Positions 11,392-24,300 of a stretch of DNA of 64,000 bases are shown here, piece by piece (the stretch's first letter is position 1; the number at the start of each line of letters is the position of its first letter). Position numbers and translations under genes: made by a program. Below the pieces are notes generated by a model that was given only the letters and a program-made list of their open reading frames with translations, did not search any database and was not told the origin of the DNA. This DNA is from Haliclona indistincta (taxonomy: Eukaryota; Porifera; Demospongiae; Haplosclerida; Chalinidae): contig OZ024784.1 in NCBI GenBank assembly GCA_964017065.1, positions 17,403,152-17,467,151 of the forward strand, given 5' to 3'.

Positions 11392-14300
11392 ATGGAACAG
11401 GTATTCAACTACATAGCAGATCCAAGCTACGGCACACCAGATACGCCTTCTTCACTAGACCCTCCCTTCTTACGCAAAAAGATACCCACGTCCAGCGGAC
11501 AAGACACTGCTCCATCCGAAGTTAGTCTCACCCCACTTGAAAGTAAAATCAAAAACCTAATCTTGTCAGCGTACACTGAAGAACCGGCATTGCCTAAACC
11601 TAGTAACAAGAACAATACAGCTGTTGCTACCAGCAGTGCTCCTGTCACACCATTGTCTGAGAGACGGCAGTGGAGTCCTTCATTTCCTCCATCACTTCCT
11701 CTCCATCTTATTCCAGCAAAGACAAGTGACTCTGATCAACTAGGTCAATTGTCTAAAGTCAAGACAGATAGTAACAATAGTCTATATCGTTCTGTTGATA
11801 GCATCATGTCGTCCTCCTCTGATCACCTTACAGGTCAGTAGTAAAATACCAACAAATGCATGCAATAAATAAAAATCTTTTTTTGACTTTATTGTATGAT
11901 GTGTTTTCTCACAGATTCCAACTATGATGCTGGCCGCTATCCTCCAGTTTTTCAACCATCTACTCCTCGTCCTTCTTCCTCTCGTGGTGTCAGTGCTGCT
12001 GGAGAGCCCAATGTACCAGCTGCACTTCGCTATTCTTCAACCCCAAACTCTCCTCTTTCAAAGGACTACTCTCCTGTTTACTCTGCCAGCGATCATCAGG
12101 CTCCACTGAAATATAAACCACAGGTTCCGGATTCGTTAATGAAGCATTTCACACCTCCAGGTATGCCAGAAGCAGTTGAATATCCTCTACCTCCTGCTGC
12201 ATCACTGCATGGACCTCAGCATTCCATTCACAGCACCCATGTCTCGGAGTCTACCAGTCGGCCTGATAGCACACATGGTGACATTACACCTGTAGCGACT
12301 AGTGCTACCTCTTCTAGAGAAAGCTCACCTTCATCTGCTCCTAAAATGCCCTCTCACATCCAGCCTTTGAAGCAATCACAGGCTGTTCCTCCTTCTCCTA
12401 GACCCCAGTCTGCTCATTCCATGCCTCCAGATACACCAAAGCAGAACACACATGCTTCTTTGGGTTCTTCTAGTCTTAGAAATCTTGCAAATCCTAATCT
12501 TTACAAGCTGCCTGTAGATAAAGCCATGAGTGAGGCAGGCTCTGTGAGACTACCTGGTAAAGTAATTCGAACACTCAGCACTGGTAACACGCCACTCACG
12601 ACACCATTTCCTGGTGTACCTTCCGATCACAGCAGCTCTACATGTACCACTAGTGTTGGGAATTCTCCTGCAACTTCTGTGCTGGACAAGGAAGTTGAGT
12701 CGCTAAGAAGACAGCTCCACCAGGCTAGAGAGGAGAAGGCACACTTGGAGGGTCAACTAGAGAGTGTAGTAGATCAATGCCGTTCCACACTTAAGGACAA
12801 ATCTGATTTACATGCGAAACTAGCCAGGACAGAGACTGAGCTTAAAAGCTACAAGGAGCGACCTGAAATGTCTGCTAAATCTTCATCCTCAAAGAAACCT
12901 GTTGACACTTCCACTCAAGATTTTAGTGAAGTTGATCGTTTGGAGTCTACCCTAGCTCAGAAGAGAAGAGAAATGGCGGTCTTGAATAAAGAGATAGATA
13001 GGGAACGAGAGAAAGTCAAGCGCCTAGAAAATGATCTGACCAGTGTCAGAGAACAATCCAATGCTAAAGATGAACAGGTTAAAGACCTCCAGGCAACTAA
13101 CATCACGTTGAGACAAGAAGTTGATCGAAAAGAAGACGAAGCACATGAACTAGGATGCAAAGTAGCTACTCTCGAAGCAAGCATCAAGTCTACCGAATCG
13201 GCTAAATCATGGCTTCATGATCAACTTCAAGATGCCGTTGACTCTAAAGTGAAAGTACAGGAAGATCTACGAGCAAGCAAAGCTACTTCTATCGCTCAGA
13301 CCATCAAAATGGACCAGCTACAAAAAGAAAACACTCTGTTTCGCAAGCAGCTAGATGATCTTCAGAACAGCATCCTGCGTGACAAAGCTCAACTGGTGTC
13401 TGATCTAGAAGCTATTGAAGAGGACTTTGCTCAAAATGAGCACTCGTATGCTGAAATGCAAGTCAACAAGGCTCAGCTTGAGCAGCTCTTGGCACTGAAA
13501 ACGGATGAGCTTGAACACATTGGTTCTCAATTAGCTCAGCTTGAAGCCGCTAAGCTAGCAAGCGAGGACAAAGTGATGGATTCTCGGCAATCCAATGAAT
13601 TACTGCAATCACAGCTAAAAAAAATAGAGAGAGAAAGAGATCATCTTCAGAGTGACTTGCAGCAGGCGAGACAGTTGCTACAAGCAAGAGAAGGGGAAAT
13701 TGCTGAGCATCGCAAGGCAAAGTCTGCATTGCAGGACAGACTGAAAAAAGTTGAAACTTCTCTTGTAGGCAAGCAAGGTGAACTACAGGGTCTCAAGGAT
13801 TCTCGTAACATTACCAAGCATGAACTAGAAGCTGTTCAACAAGCTAGAGCGTCAGCTGAAGCGGAACTAGCTACAGCTGCTGAAAAGTTCTCAAAGCTAC
13901 AAGATGCTCTTGAATCTACTGAAAATCGTTGTATGACACTCCAGGCACAGAAACAAGAGTTAGAAGCAGCTCTTAGGAGCAACAAGCTTGCATCAGGTAG
14001 GCTCTTGTCAGAGGTTCAGACAAAGGCAGAAGATCTTGGTAAACGTGACCAAGCAATGTCCTACCTTCAGAGACAGTGCGATGATTTGCAGTCTCAGTTG
14101 AATTCCCTTCAACCGAAGTTTTATTCCGCAATTGAAGAAAACGCTAAAGCTCAGGAAACTATAGAGGAAAAGCACGCAATCATCCAGCAGCTTCAAGAGC
14201 AAGGTGACCAGGCTATCGCTGAACTAGAGAAAGAACAAGAAAGTCTTGTTGCTAAATTGCAAGAGCTTCAGGCTGAGAATTCTCGTCTTCAAGGTCACCT

Positions 14301-16051
14301 AGAGTCACCGGTGGGCCCTACACTGAAGGAATATCAACGTGTTCTGCAAGATAAAGCGCAGCTTGATGGTGAACTAAGCACAGCCAAAGTTTTGCATCAG
14401 AACGAAATGATTAAGGCGGAAGCAAAGGTTCACCGCCTTGAGACAGACCTCAAAGACACGAAAAGGGAGACAAGAAGGAATGAACGCAAACTACAGTCTC
14501 AAGTAGAGAACGCACAACAGCAAATAGAACAACTGAAGGAAGCTCTGAATGCAGCAGAATCCAGGCTAAAAGAGGTAGATTCAGGTCTTAAAGAGGGGTC
14601 GGTCGAGAAGGAAGCGCTACAAGGCAACATGGAAGCTCTACAAAGTAACATGGCTGCTAAAGAAGACCAGCTTCAGCAACTTAGTGAGGCAATTGAGGAG
14701 TTAGAACGAGAGAATGAAGGCCTTAGAGAAGAGCTCATGGAGAATTTAAATCACTTGAGAGTTGTAGAGAAAGCGCATAGTCTAGAAGCTGAACAGTTGA
14801 GGCAGGCAGCTACTAAGACAGAGCATCAATTGAGGGATAAGATTCAAGATTTGTCTTTAGAGAAAGAAAGATACAAGGGTCGTTTAGCTGGTATCGGCAC
14901 TACCCAAGCATGCTTGAAAGAGCAGGCAGAAGCACTGGAGAAGACCTTAGCACAGAAAGAGTCTGCTCTTGCTCAGCTCTCCATAGAAAACAGTGAACTC
15001 GTACGAGAGAAAGACAAAGAGATCGAGGAGCTCACGGAAAACGTCACTTGTGCTCAAGACCAGTTGTCTTCTGTGAAATCAGAGCTTGAACGAGCACTCA
15101 CTAGTGCTCTTCTTGAAAAACAGAGAGCAGATGAACTGAATGATCGTCTTGCCGAGAAAGACAGGGCAACTACTGGGAGAGACTCTGCAGTAGTTAAACA
15201 AGATTTGGAGACTGCTAGAGAGAAAGTGGCTGTATTAGAGGGAACCAATGATGACTTGCGGCTTGAGTTGAGGGCCCTCAAGCAGCAACTAGCCATCACT
15301 CAGACCACCCAGGAGAGTATTACTAGAGAACTGCAGGAGAAGGACACACAGGTGGAGCTGCTACAGCAACAGCTGAAGCATGCTAAAGAAGAAGTGCACC
15401 AGCTGCAGGAAGAGGTCGGTACAAGTATTCATAAAAAAATTATTTCATTTTCTGTTTAGCTAAGGCATCAGCTGGATCACACAAGACACATTGAGGAGCT
15501 GTATCACAATACTAGTCAACCTTCTTTCACAAGAGGAGATATCAGCACAGATTCTCCAGGTCAGCATTAGTGCTGGTGTTGTACTGATACATTCATGAAT
15601 TTTCGTCTATAGATGTACTGCAGCAGTCTAAACCAGATGATCAGCCAAGTGCTGGCGAGATCGCAACTCTCAAAAATGAACTGTCAACAAAATCGAGGTT
15701 AGTTTATAGTCATCAAAAGCACTAAAAACATGTTTCTCTTTTGTCACAGAGCATTGAGTAGCTTGCAATCCTGTCTTACAAATGTGAAGTGAGTAGCAAA
15801 AAAAATAATTATAGTGTAACTTACTCTCATTTTTGTATCTATAGGCAAGATATGAGTAGAAGACAGCAAAGTCTCGATGGTCGTTCAGTGTCATTGATGG
15901 CCTCGTATCATTCCTCACGGTAAGCAAACTATTACTATGAATAATTACAATAATACGTTGCTATAGTGATCTTGAGAACAAACTGGAGAGTCTAAGACGA
16001 AGTAGTTCTAATTCTCCATATCCCACTTCTTCTACACCTACCAAGCAATGA
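11392..16051 (+). CDS. GOLGA3: Golgin subfamily A member 3 (golgin-160)
   Basis: Seven exons (11392-11833, 11915-15414, 15460-15559, 15613-15697, 15750-15788, 15845-15919, 15967-16051) sum to 1,442 codons, so all splice phases agree; human golgin-160 is about 1,500 residues. The first 400 residues are Ser/Pro/Thr-rich and disordered; the rest is almost unbroken coiled coil. Local matches to the vertebrate protein include EKAHLEGQLES with a following KDKSDLHAKLA, LVSDLEAIEEDF with EMQVNKAQLE, and GRLAGIGTTQACLKEQ with LAQKESALAQL. Golgin-160 is a cytoplasmic Golgi-membrane tether with roles in Golgi positioning and cargo traffic. The upstream in-frame GTG is not used; the first ATG is at 11392. 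Identification rests on ordered sequence matches rather than coiled-coil character alone. Confidence 0.85.
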
Positions 16052-16195
16052 TCAACTCTTGTGTGTAGTACTTTATTCTTAGCACACCAATCATAGGTAT
16101 ATTGACAAATCAGAACACATCTACAGGCTCTTTATTTGCAATTTACACATGCTGTTAATAATAATGAAATTCCAGGTGATAATTGTACAAATTAA

Positions 16196-19100
16196 CTAAG
16201 TTGTTACAAGTGGAGTAGTTGCCTTGTGAGGATGATCCAGTACTGTCATGGGCAGCACAGACGGTAAAGAGTTTCCTCTCTGAGCAGCTGGTTTATTGCG
16301 ACGCCAACTGGTTGAGTTACCTAGAGTGTGGTAATCTGTTGTCTGAGAGAATATTTTCTGGAGAGCACTGTTGGTGTTTTGTGTAGTATTGTCTCTCTGG
16401 TCTGGTTTCCTATCTCTTGCTGCAGTTGAGCGTCTTGACTTTCTCAGTTCCTCATACTCTTGAGGAGGGAGGAAACAAAGTGTTCTTTCCGCATGAATTG
16501 TTTTTGGTCCGTATGCTCGATGATTCATTGATGCTCGTGGGAATTTCATTTTACCATCAACTGCACAGATACAACATCACACATTAATTTTATAAATCAC
16601 GCAAAAGTCACACAAAATTTGCTCACTATAAGATGCTCCCATATCCCAGAGAGTGCTGTCTGGAAGAGAGGTGCTTCTTTGTCGGTGGGACAAGTTAGGC
16701 AGAGGAGATTCCATGTCTCTCATCTTCAAGAATCCAGCAGGAGTAGCTCTGATGCAACCAGTAGCTACACGAGTTTAGTGGAACATTAGTAAAACAGTAG
16801 TATAGTTAAGATTCCATTCACTTACAAGTAACTTTATTAGGAACTCTCTTGCGAGCAGGATACCGTCCAGCACTGGTTTCTGCAGTAACTGGCTGATGTG
16901 TAGCAGTCCTTGTAGGCACCGGTACACTATTTTGACGCCTTGATGAAACTTGAAATCCTACACAGAATCATAAAATATGTAGCGATTAGAATTTGCAGCT
17001 TTTATTACTAACCCTTTGATTCAAGTGAGGCATGCACTGCTAATTCTTGTCTCTCCAAGGCCTGTAGCTGAGCCGATAAGCTCTTCTTCATGCCCCAAGC
17101 TGCATGCCTCATTACTCGTCTAGTCGTGACTGCTTGCTGCATGTATATAGCTGTATCTCGCTGTTGCTTGGTCCTAGAGCATTCAAATGTTACAGTACAA
17201 ATCTCAAAAATACTACTTAGATATTACCTGCTCCATCCAACCAGTGTGTCTTTCAGTTGCACTCTCTTATCTTCTTGTTTTCGTTGCAGCCATTCAGATA
17301 CTGTTGGTCGTGAGCTCAGGCCCATCTTGCCCATTGTGGAAGCTAGTTGTGAGTTCTGGTTATGCGCTGACTCAATCTGCTCATTGATATCGCTAGTTAC
17401 AACCTGAAATTCAACAAGAGCATGTGAAATTTAAACAAATGCTGTAGAAATCAGTACACTCACAAGAGAGGAATTTTCTGCCTTTTTCATTCTGTCCTGA
17501 TACTTATCCATGAGCTTTTGAGACTCAGCTTTTGCTTCTTCCTAAATTGTATACAAAATTTTCAAACACAGCTTTCTTATCGACAGCACCTCATAGTTTT
17601 CAAACACTTGTCTCTTTTTGTTCAGATCTTCCTTTAGTTTGGCAACTGCAAACTGTCTCTTCAACTGAGTGTGAGTTTTCTGGGCCTTCAACAACTCATC
17701 AACTGCTTGATATGCAACTGATTTAGTTTGATCCATTTGAGCTAAAATAGTCAAAGAAATAATAATTATCGTGCAGCACCAATGTAGTCCAGTCACCTTT
17801 GGCTTTTCTGAGTCTTCGCTCATAGGGCTCCATTACAATCTCAACTGGTGGAGGTGATGGTGGAGGAGGGGGTGTGGGAGTGGGTGGAGTGGGAGGCTCA
17901 GGAGTAGGCGTCGGCTCTCTAGCTGGAGTCTGTAACCACTCTAGGTCTGTGTGTGCATGGTAAAATCATAATTGCAGTTAATTCAAACAGAATGCATACT
18001 TGGTAGACTGCCGTCAAAGTCAGCTGAAAATTTCTTCAGCTCTTCAGCAGAGTCAGTTGCAACCTTTTCAGAAATTTCCATTGCTTTGGCACCCAATGGA
18101 GTAGCTATAGAACAACTTGATCAAGTATTATGCCCATTATGTCTATAAAACACTCACCAATCACTGATGCAGCAAGCATAGTTGCCTGTGCCCCATAGAA
18201 GCCTACAACACTTGATAAAATGGAGTCTTGCGGTGGTGGCTTTTTCTTGAGGACGGTTAAAGCTCTGGAGAGCAGATTGGCTCGTTTGGGTGGAAAATTT
18301 TCTCCTGATGCTGGTCGTGTTTGTTGTCCCTCGTCAGAAAAGAGGTCTAATTTTCTGTCACGTCTTACTAGAGGTCGTGAGCTGGGGCGACTGGGCCTCT
18401 CTTTGTCCTCTCCTTCATCAGGTTCTCCTGCATCTGGCTCCTCTATTGCTGGCTCAGAAATAATGATATCCCTATGTACACACAGTCATATAAACGAATT
18501 GCAAATAATTGTTCGTTTCTGTACTCACTGCTCTGAAGCTGTCTCCATTGTTACAGCTGGTGGTGTTGGTGCTTTTAGTTCTGATCCTGGGAGAGCACCA
18601 TATGACAACAGCAGTTGCTGAATTTCTTCATTGTCAGCGGCATAGTCAAGAGGTGACAGTACTACCTCCTGTAAGAAACCACTCAAGTATTTCAGCTGAT
18701 GTTCATCACATTCTAACCTCTTCAGTGACCATTACGGCATTGATTTTAGCCCCAGCTTCAAGCAAGAGCTGAACACAGTCCTTGTTTCCACCGGACACAG
18801 CAAAGTGCAAAGGAGAGGCTATTCCTCCTTCAGATTGAGCATTGGGATCATAAGCTGATGCCAGAATATACTGCAAAACATCTAAAAACAGATAGTGATA
18901 AATCAACTGCAGTGTAAAATGCTCACCTGTGTGTCCTTGAGCAGCAGCATCATGAAGAGGAGTTGTGTTATGAATGCTCTTTAAGGAAGCATCACCCCCA
19001 CCACGAGCTAACAGTAGCTCAATACCTTCAACTGATCCTACACTAGCTGCTATATGAACAGGACTACAGATGAGAAAAGTTAAGTACACATTGCTTTAGT

Positions 19101-21219
19101 AACATATTTGGTACCTTCTCTGATCCTTGTTTCTGTGATTAGCTGAGCAGCCAATACTCAGCAAATATTCTGAGCAGAGCAAACTCTGAGATTCAATCGA
19201 ATAGAAAATTGCTGTCTGTTCAAAGTTGTCCAGGACATTGCCGTTGACTCCTGCAACTTCTACAAGATACTGACAGCCATCTGTGACCCCATACTTAGCA
19301 GCAATATGAAGACCTGTGAATAATAAAAAATAAAGCAGTAAAACGATAGAGACATGTTCAATACCTCTCATTCCAGTACTGTCTTGACTGTTAGGATCAG
19401 ATCCATACGATATCAGCAGATGAATAGCCTCGGTGTTGTCTATTGATTGACATTAGCTCAAAATTAAAATTTAATATTTTGTGCACATACTTGAGCATTG
19501 GAGTGCCCAGTGTATCGGCTGCATTCCATTGTTATCAGTACATTCATGACTAACGCCCTTTTCCAGCAAAACCTGCGCAGTGTGACACACACAGTATAGT
19601 AACAACCTAACAATAGTACATGAATGTGTCATCACCTTTATGCATTCTAGAGCTCCTTGACTTATTGTCATAAGAACTGGATCGACTGACTCTTCTGAAT
19701 GATTATGTACAGTAGCCATACTGTTAAGGTATTGTACGTACCTGATGGAAGAGCTGAACTATGAGATGCATGGTGAAGTGGAGTTGCTCCATTTTTGTCT
19801 TTTTCTAACCCAGAGAATCCATGCTGCAAGAGTACAGCTGTTACCTCAGGTTGACAACGACCTATGAGACAAGTATGATAAATGATTAGTATGGTAAACC
19901 TGAAGCTCACTTGAAGCCAAGTGAAGTGCTGTATTTTCTTCAACATCTACAGCTTTAGTATTGCATCCTGATGTGAGGAGCACTTGTACTACCTCAGCAT
20001 TTCCAGCTGCTGCTGCTGTGAGAAGTGGAGTTCGACCAAAGTTGTCTTTCTCTTCTAGCAGCGCTTTGCTCTTTCGAATCAGTTTTTTCACAATATTGCC
20101 TGCTGATGGCGATCCACTCTCGGTTGCCCAGTGCATGCAAGTCTTTCCATCTTCGAGATCCTTGGCTAGAAAATTAACCTACAAAATGAATGATAGTACA
20201 TGTCAGCAATGCATGTGACTGAACCTTTTTCTTGATGATGAATTTCACAGTCTCTTCCCAGCCAGCTCTGCAGGCATGCAACAGTGACGTCATTCCAGAT
20301 GCATCAGGAATATCAAGCACTTCATTCCCAACCAGATTGCAGATAGCAGCAAGAACCTCTTTAGTGTCCAAACTTCCAGCAATGTGAATAGGCGTCAGAC
20401 CTGTGTGTACAAGGAAAGTATCATAATTATACAGCAACGGTTTCTCTGACAGATTACCTCTCATGTCAGGAGAGTCCAAAACTGCCTCGTATTTAAGGAG
20501 CAACTCCACTATTTCAGCATTTCCATTCTCCGCAGCTATGTGCATTGCAGTTCGAGCCAGCGCGTCTTCTAATGCATTGATGTCACAGCCAGACTGTATC
20601 AAGACTTGGGCTACTTGGGTTTGTCCTGTCTGTGCAGCAGTCATCAATGGAGTGAGACCTTCTACTGTCCTTGTCTCCACCATTTCAGCACCTAGTCTTT
20701 GCAGCACGATCTGAACACTTTCAACAGAACCGCTGGAAACTGCTAGATGAAATGCTGGCATTCCTTGCAAATCACCAACCATCATATCACATCCTAGATG
20801 GGGAAATAAGAGTCACAAATCATTAGACCTTAGTAACAGCATACTATAGTTACCTGCAACCATCACAATGTCTAGTAGTTCATATTGGTTGTAGTGAGCA
20901 GCCCAATGTGCTGCAGTCCGACCATATACTTCATCGATAGCATCTAATGGGACACCTGCTTGGATCAGTAGCATTACAGTGTCTGTATATTGTCCTTGGG
21001 GGTGTGGTTTTGTTCCTGTATTGTTGTAGTATAAAAATGCTGCGTAGGATCTTTGCATTACATACCTGCAGCAGTGATGGCATGCATAAGAAGGGTAACC
21101 CCTCCTTCAGTCACAAAATCCATTGGTAGTCCACTAACAGCACACTGCTGCATGCACAGCTGCAGTGAAGCAACATCGTCAGCATAGATCGACTGCACGA
21201 GAGCTTCAGCGAGCTCCAT
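16196..21219 (-). CDS. Ankyrin-repeat protein with Pro-rich and coiled-coil C-terminal half
   Basis: Translation starts at the ATG 21219-21217 (MELAEALVQSIYADD) and runs through many exons separated by 50-80 bp introns. The N-terminal half carries about 14 ankyrin repeats (for example GLTPLMTAAQTGQTQVAQVL, ARTAMHIAAENGNAEIVELL, GRTPLLTAAAAGNAEVVQVL), resembling the inversin type of array. A serine/acidic linker near 18,550-18,300 follows, then a Thr/Pro run (about 17,830-17,930), a coiled coil (17,500-17,740), and a basic tail ending at the stop 16198-16196. I do not recognise a specific orthologue; inversin is the nearest in style, but no IQ motif was seen. Its start is 168 bp from that of RTF1 on the other strand. 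Confidence 0.75.
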
Positions 21220-21387
21220 GATCACAAATCAGAATTCAGCCTGAGGCTAAGTTAGGCAACGCCCATTATCTCCGTAGGCGTTCTAGTGTACGTTGCTATG
21301 AAACTGCGTTGGCGGTTTTATCCGTACACATCCGGATACGCGGATTTGTGAAGAACACGGCGGTAGCACAACGTACGTACGAGCGCT
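21220..21387. promoter_or_regulatory. Divergent promoter region, ankyrin gene (-) / RTF1 (+)
   Basis: Only 168 bp separate the two start codons. The stretch is relatively CpG-rich (for example around 21300-21375) compared with the surrounding introns, as expected for a shared housekeeping promoter. No TATA box is obvious. Confidence 0.5.
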
Positions 21388-24300
21388 ATGGCCATGTCCA
21401 GACCGCCAAAGAGAACCAAGCTGGATTCAGAGAGTGATGATTCAGATACTGGAGGCACCATAAAAGTTGGTAGTAATTTATCTCACGTGTGGTGAGTCAA
21501 TAGTTGTCAATTCACTCGGTGTGTGCAGCCACCAGCTGTCAAGAAGAGTCATGGTACCAACACTCAGTACAGCAGCTCAGGCTCCAGCTCTGAGAGTGAT
21601 GATGAGGTGAGTGTAGCTAGGGATTCGAACCACGTGTAAGAATGCTCAGAAAAGCAGCCATGTTTGATTAACCTGACATTTGGGGGTAGATTAAACTCAT
21701 GTTACTCACACTATAGTGGACAGTGGGTGGACCTAGCAGTAGTGGGGCTAAGAAGACCAAGAGAAGTAAGCCCAGTAGTATGGGACGTCCATCAGGCAAG
21801 AGAATGGCTGGTTGGTCTAAGGGAGGAGGCAAGCATTCCTCGGCAACTACCAGTAGTGATGAAGATAGCGAGGAGGACTTTACTCTGAACAAGGTGTGTA
21901 CTGACTAGTGGGTAAGTGATGAGAGTGCCTGCTGCCTGTGTGTAGGTTTCGCGTCATCAGAGCTCATCAGGGAGCAGCGATTCAGAGGACGAAGAAGACA
22001 GCGGCTCAGAGGAGAGCTTGCAGTTTGATGATGGTTTGGGTGAGGATTTGGTGGGAGACGAGGAGGACATGAGGAAACTCAATGATATGACCGAGGCTGA
22101 GCGAGAGCTAGAGCTATTCAAAAGGTCTCTATATGTGCATTTTGAAACATTTCGATTTTGTGCTATTAAATTTGCAAATAGAGCACTAACTTTATTAAGA
22201 CATTCCATTGTCACGTTGTCATAGCTTAAGTATGAATGCTCACTTGTTCATGTAAAATCAGTTTTGTTCTGAGAATTGCTATCATAGTATTATTATAAAT
22301 TTCATAGACACGAGCAGAGGGAAGCTCTGAAAACAAGATTCGAAATTGAGAGGAAGTTGATTCAAGAGAAGAAACAGTTGCAGAAGGATAAGAAAAAGAA
22401 GAAAGAAGCAAGTCAACAGAAATTACGTAGAATATCACTGCGTACAAAGCGGTACGGAGGCAAAGAGGATAAGACAACCAAAGCAATGGATGAACTGAAG
22501 GCAAAGCGTACAGCCGACAAACAGAGGAAGGCAGCGGAGGCCGAACAGCAACACAGACGAGAACCACTGAAAGCTTCAGATGTGTTCAGTAACTCATCAG
22601 ATGATTCTTCCTCAGACAGCAGCGACGATGATGAAGAGGACACAACTGGAGACGAGCCCGGCCCTGGAGAAAGGTAGGCTCTCAACTGAATTTTAAACTG
22701 TTCACTCGTTTTTTTTCAGGTCATTGGGAAGTTTGAAAGCTTCTGCGTCTCAGCCAATCCGTGTTATCGATCAATTGAACAAAATCAAACTCTCTCGATT
22801 CAGACTAGAAAAGTGAGCAGTCTGCTACACGCGCATGCTATCATTGGTTTGTGTGTAGATGGGTCCACATGCCTTTCTTTGCGGAGGTGATCAAGGGCTG
22901 CTTTGTTAAACTGGGCATTGGTCAACACGAGGGCAAAATGGTTTACCGGGTGAGAAAGACCTGTGTGTGGTAGACATGTTGTTTATTGTGTGTTTTGCAA
23001 CTGCAATTTCATTTTTTGTGTGTCGAGTTGATTGTTCAGAAATATTCAATACAAAAAATTGTACAGTCGGTTTTGAACATGACATGTTACATAAAAGCAC
23101 TGTGTGGGCCTTTGTGTATTGCTAAGATCCACGGAAATTGTTTAGGTGACCTTCATCTGAACAGTTTCCGTGGATCACAGATGTTCAAACGCAACTGAAA
23201 TCAACTGTATGCCCTCGATTGCGTTCAGTACCAAATGCTGCTTGTGTGTCTGAAGTCCTAGTTACTGGTATATGTACTCAGGTCTGTGAGATAATAGCAG
23301 TGCAGGAGACTCCTAAGATCTACAACTTAGGAAGTTCACGCACAAACAAAGGACTGAAAGTCAGGTATGTACGCACAATAGCTTGTCATGTTATTGACTT
23401 TTGTTCAGATACGGTACCCAGGAACGCGTCTTCAGAATGGAGTACGTCTCTAATAGTCCCTTTAGCGACAGTGAATTCTCCAAGTGGAAATCTGAGGTTT
23501 GTCTTCTACTAAATGCATGTACTATAGAACAGTATGGTTTCAGTAAATTCCCAATAAGGCAAGATAATTCATGCCTTGAGGCTTGAGCATGCATCGACAA
23601 AACTCAAAACGATTGCAAAATAGGCTACGGTCATAGAAAAATGGCAGCAAAGCTATTTTGGTTGACTTATTTCAGCTCACTGTGTTACTATCACATAAAA
23701 AAATTTGTATGTGCAGATGGGGTCTAAAGATATTCCACTGCCCACTATGGACTTTGTGGAGAAAAAGGTTAAGGAGATTGACGGCAAAAAGCGCTTTGTT
23801 CTAAAAGACGATGACATTGACAAGGTGATGGTGGTCTTTCAAGACACATTACTGCAACTGCTGACTGTTCTTGTTGTGTTGCAGATTATAAATGAAAAGA
23901 AAAGATTTCAGAAAAATCCCCACAATTATGCACTGACGAAAAGCAGATTAATGAGAGACAAGGTTTACATGAACACATTTTGTGGTCTACAATTTTTGAA
24001 ATAATTATTAGGAAGTTGCTGACACTTTTGGTAATCCAGAAAAGGCTGCTGAGCTTGCTAAGCAGCTGGAGGACCTAGAGGAAAGAGCCGAGAAGCTAGA
24101 TAGACAAAGATCTCAAGGACTATCTGCTATCACGTGAGTCTTGCTGATTTATCACGTCCAACTATTGGTATCTGTTCACAGCTATATCAATGAGCGTAAC
24201 AGACAAAGAAATGTCGCCAGAGCAGAGGAGGCTTTGAAGGTGTGTGTAGTTGGTGCTGCGGTACCTCACCTCACGGGTTGTTGGATCAATTGTAGGAGGA

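Noticed and set aside
21388..23500. MCM10 or another replication factor for the acidic/basic plus-strand gene
   Set aside because: The Plus3 domain and the C-terminal [14 protein letters not shown] motif identify RTF1.
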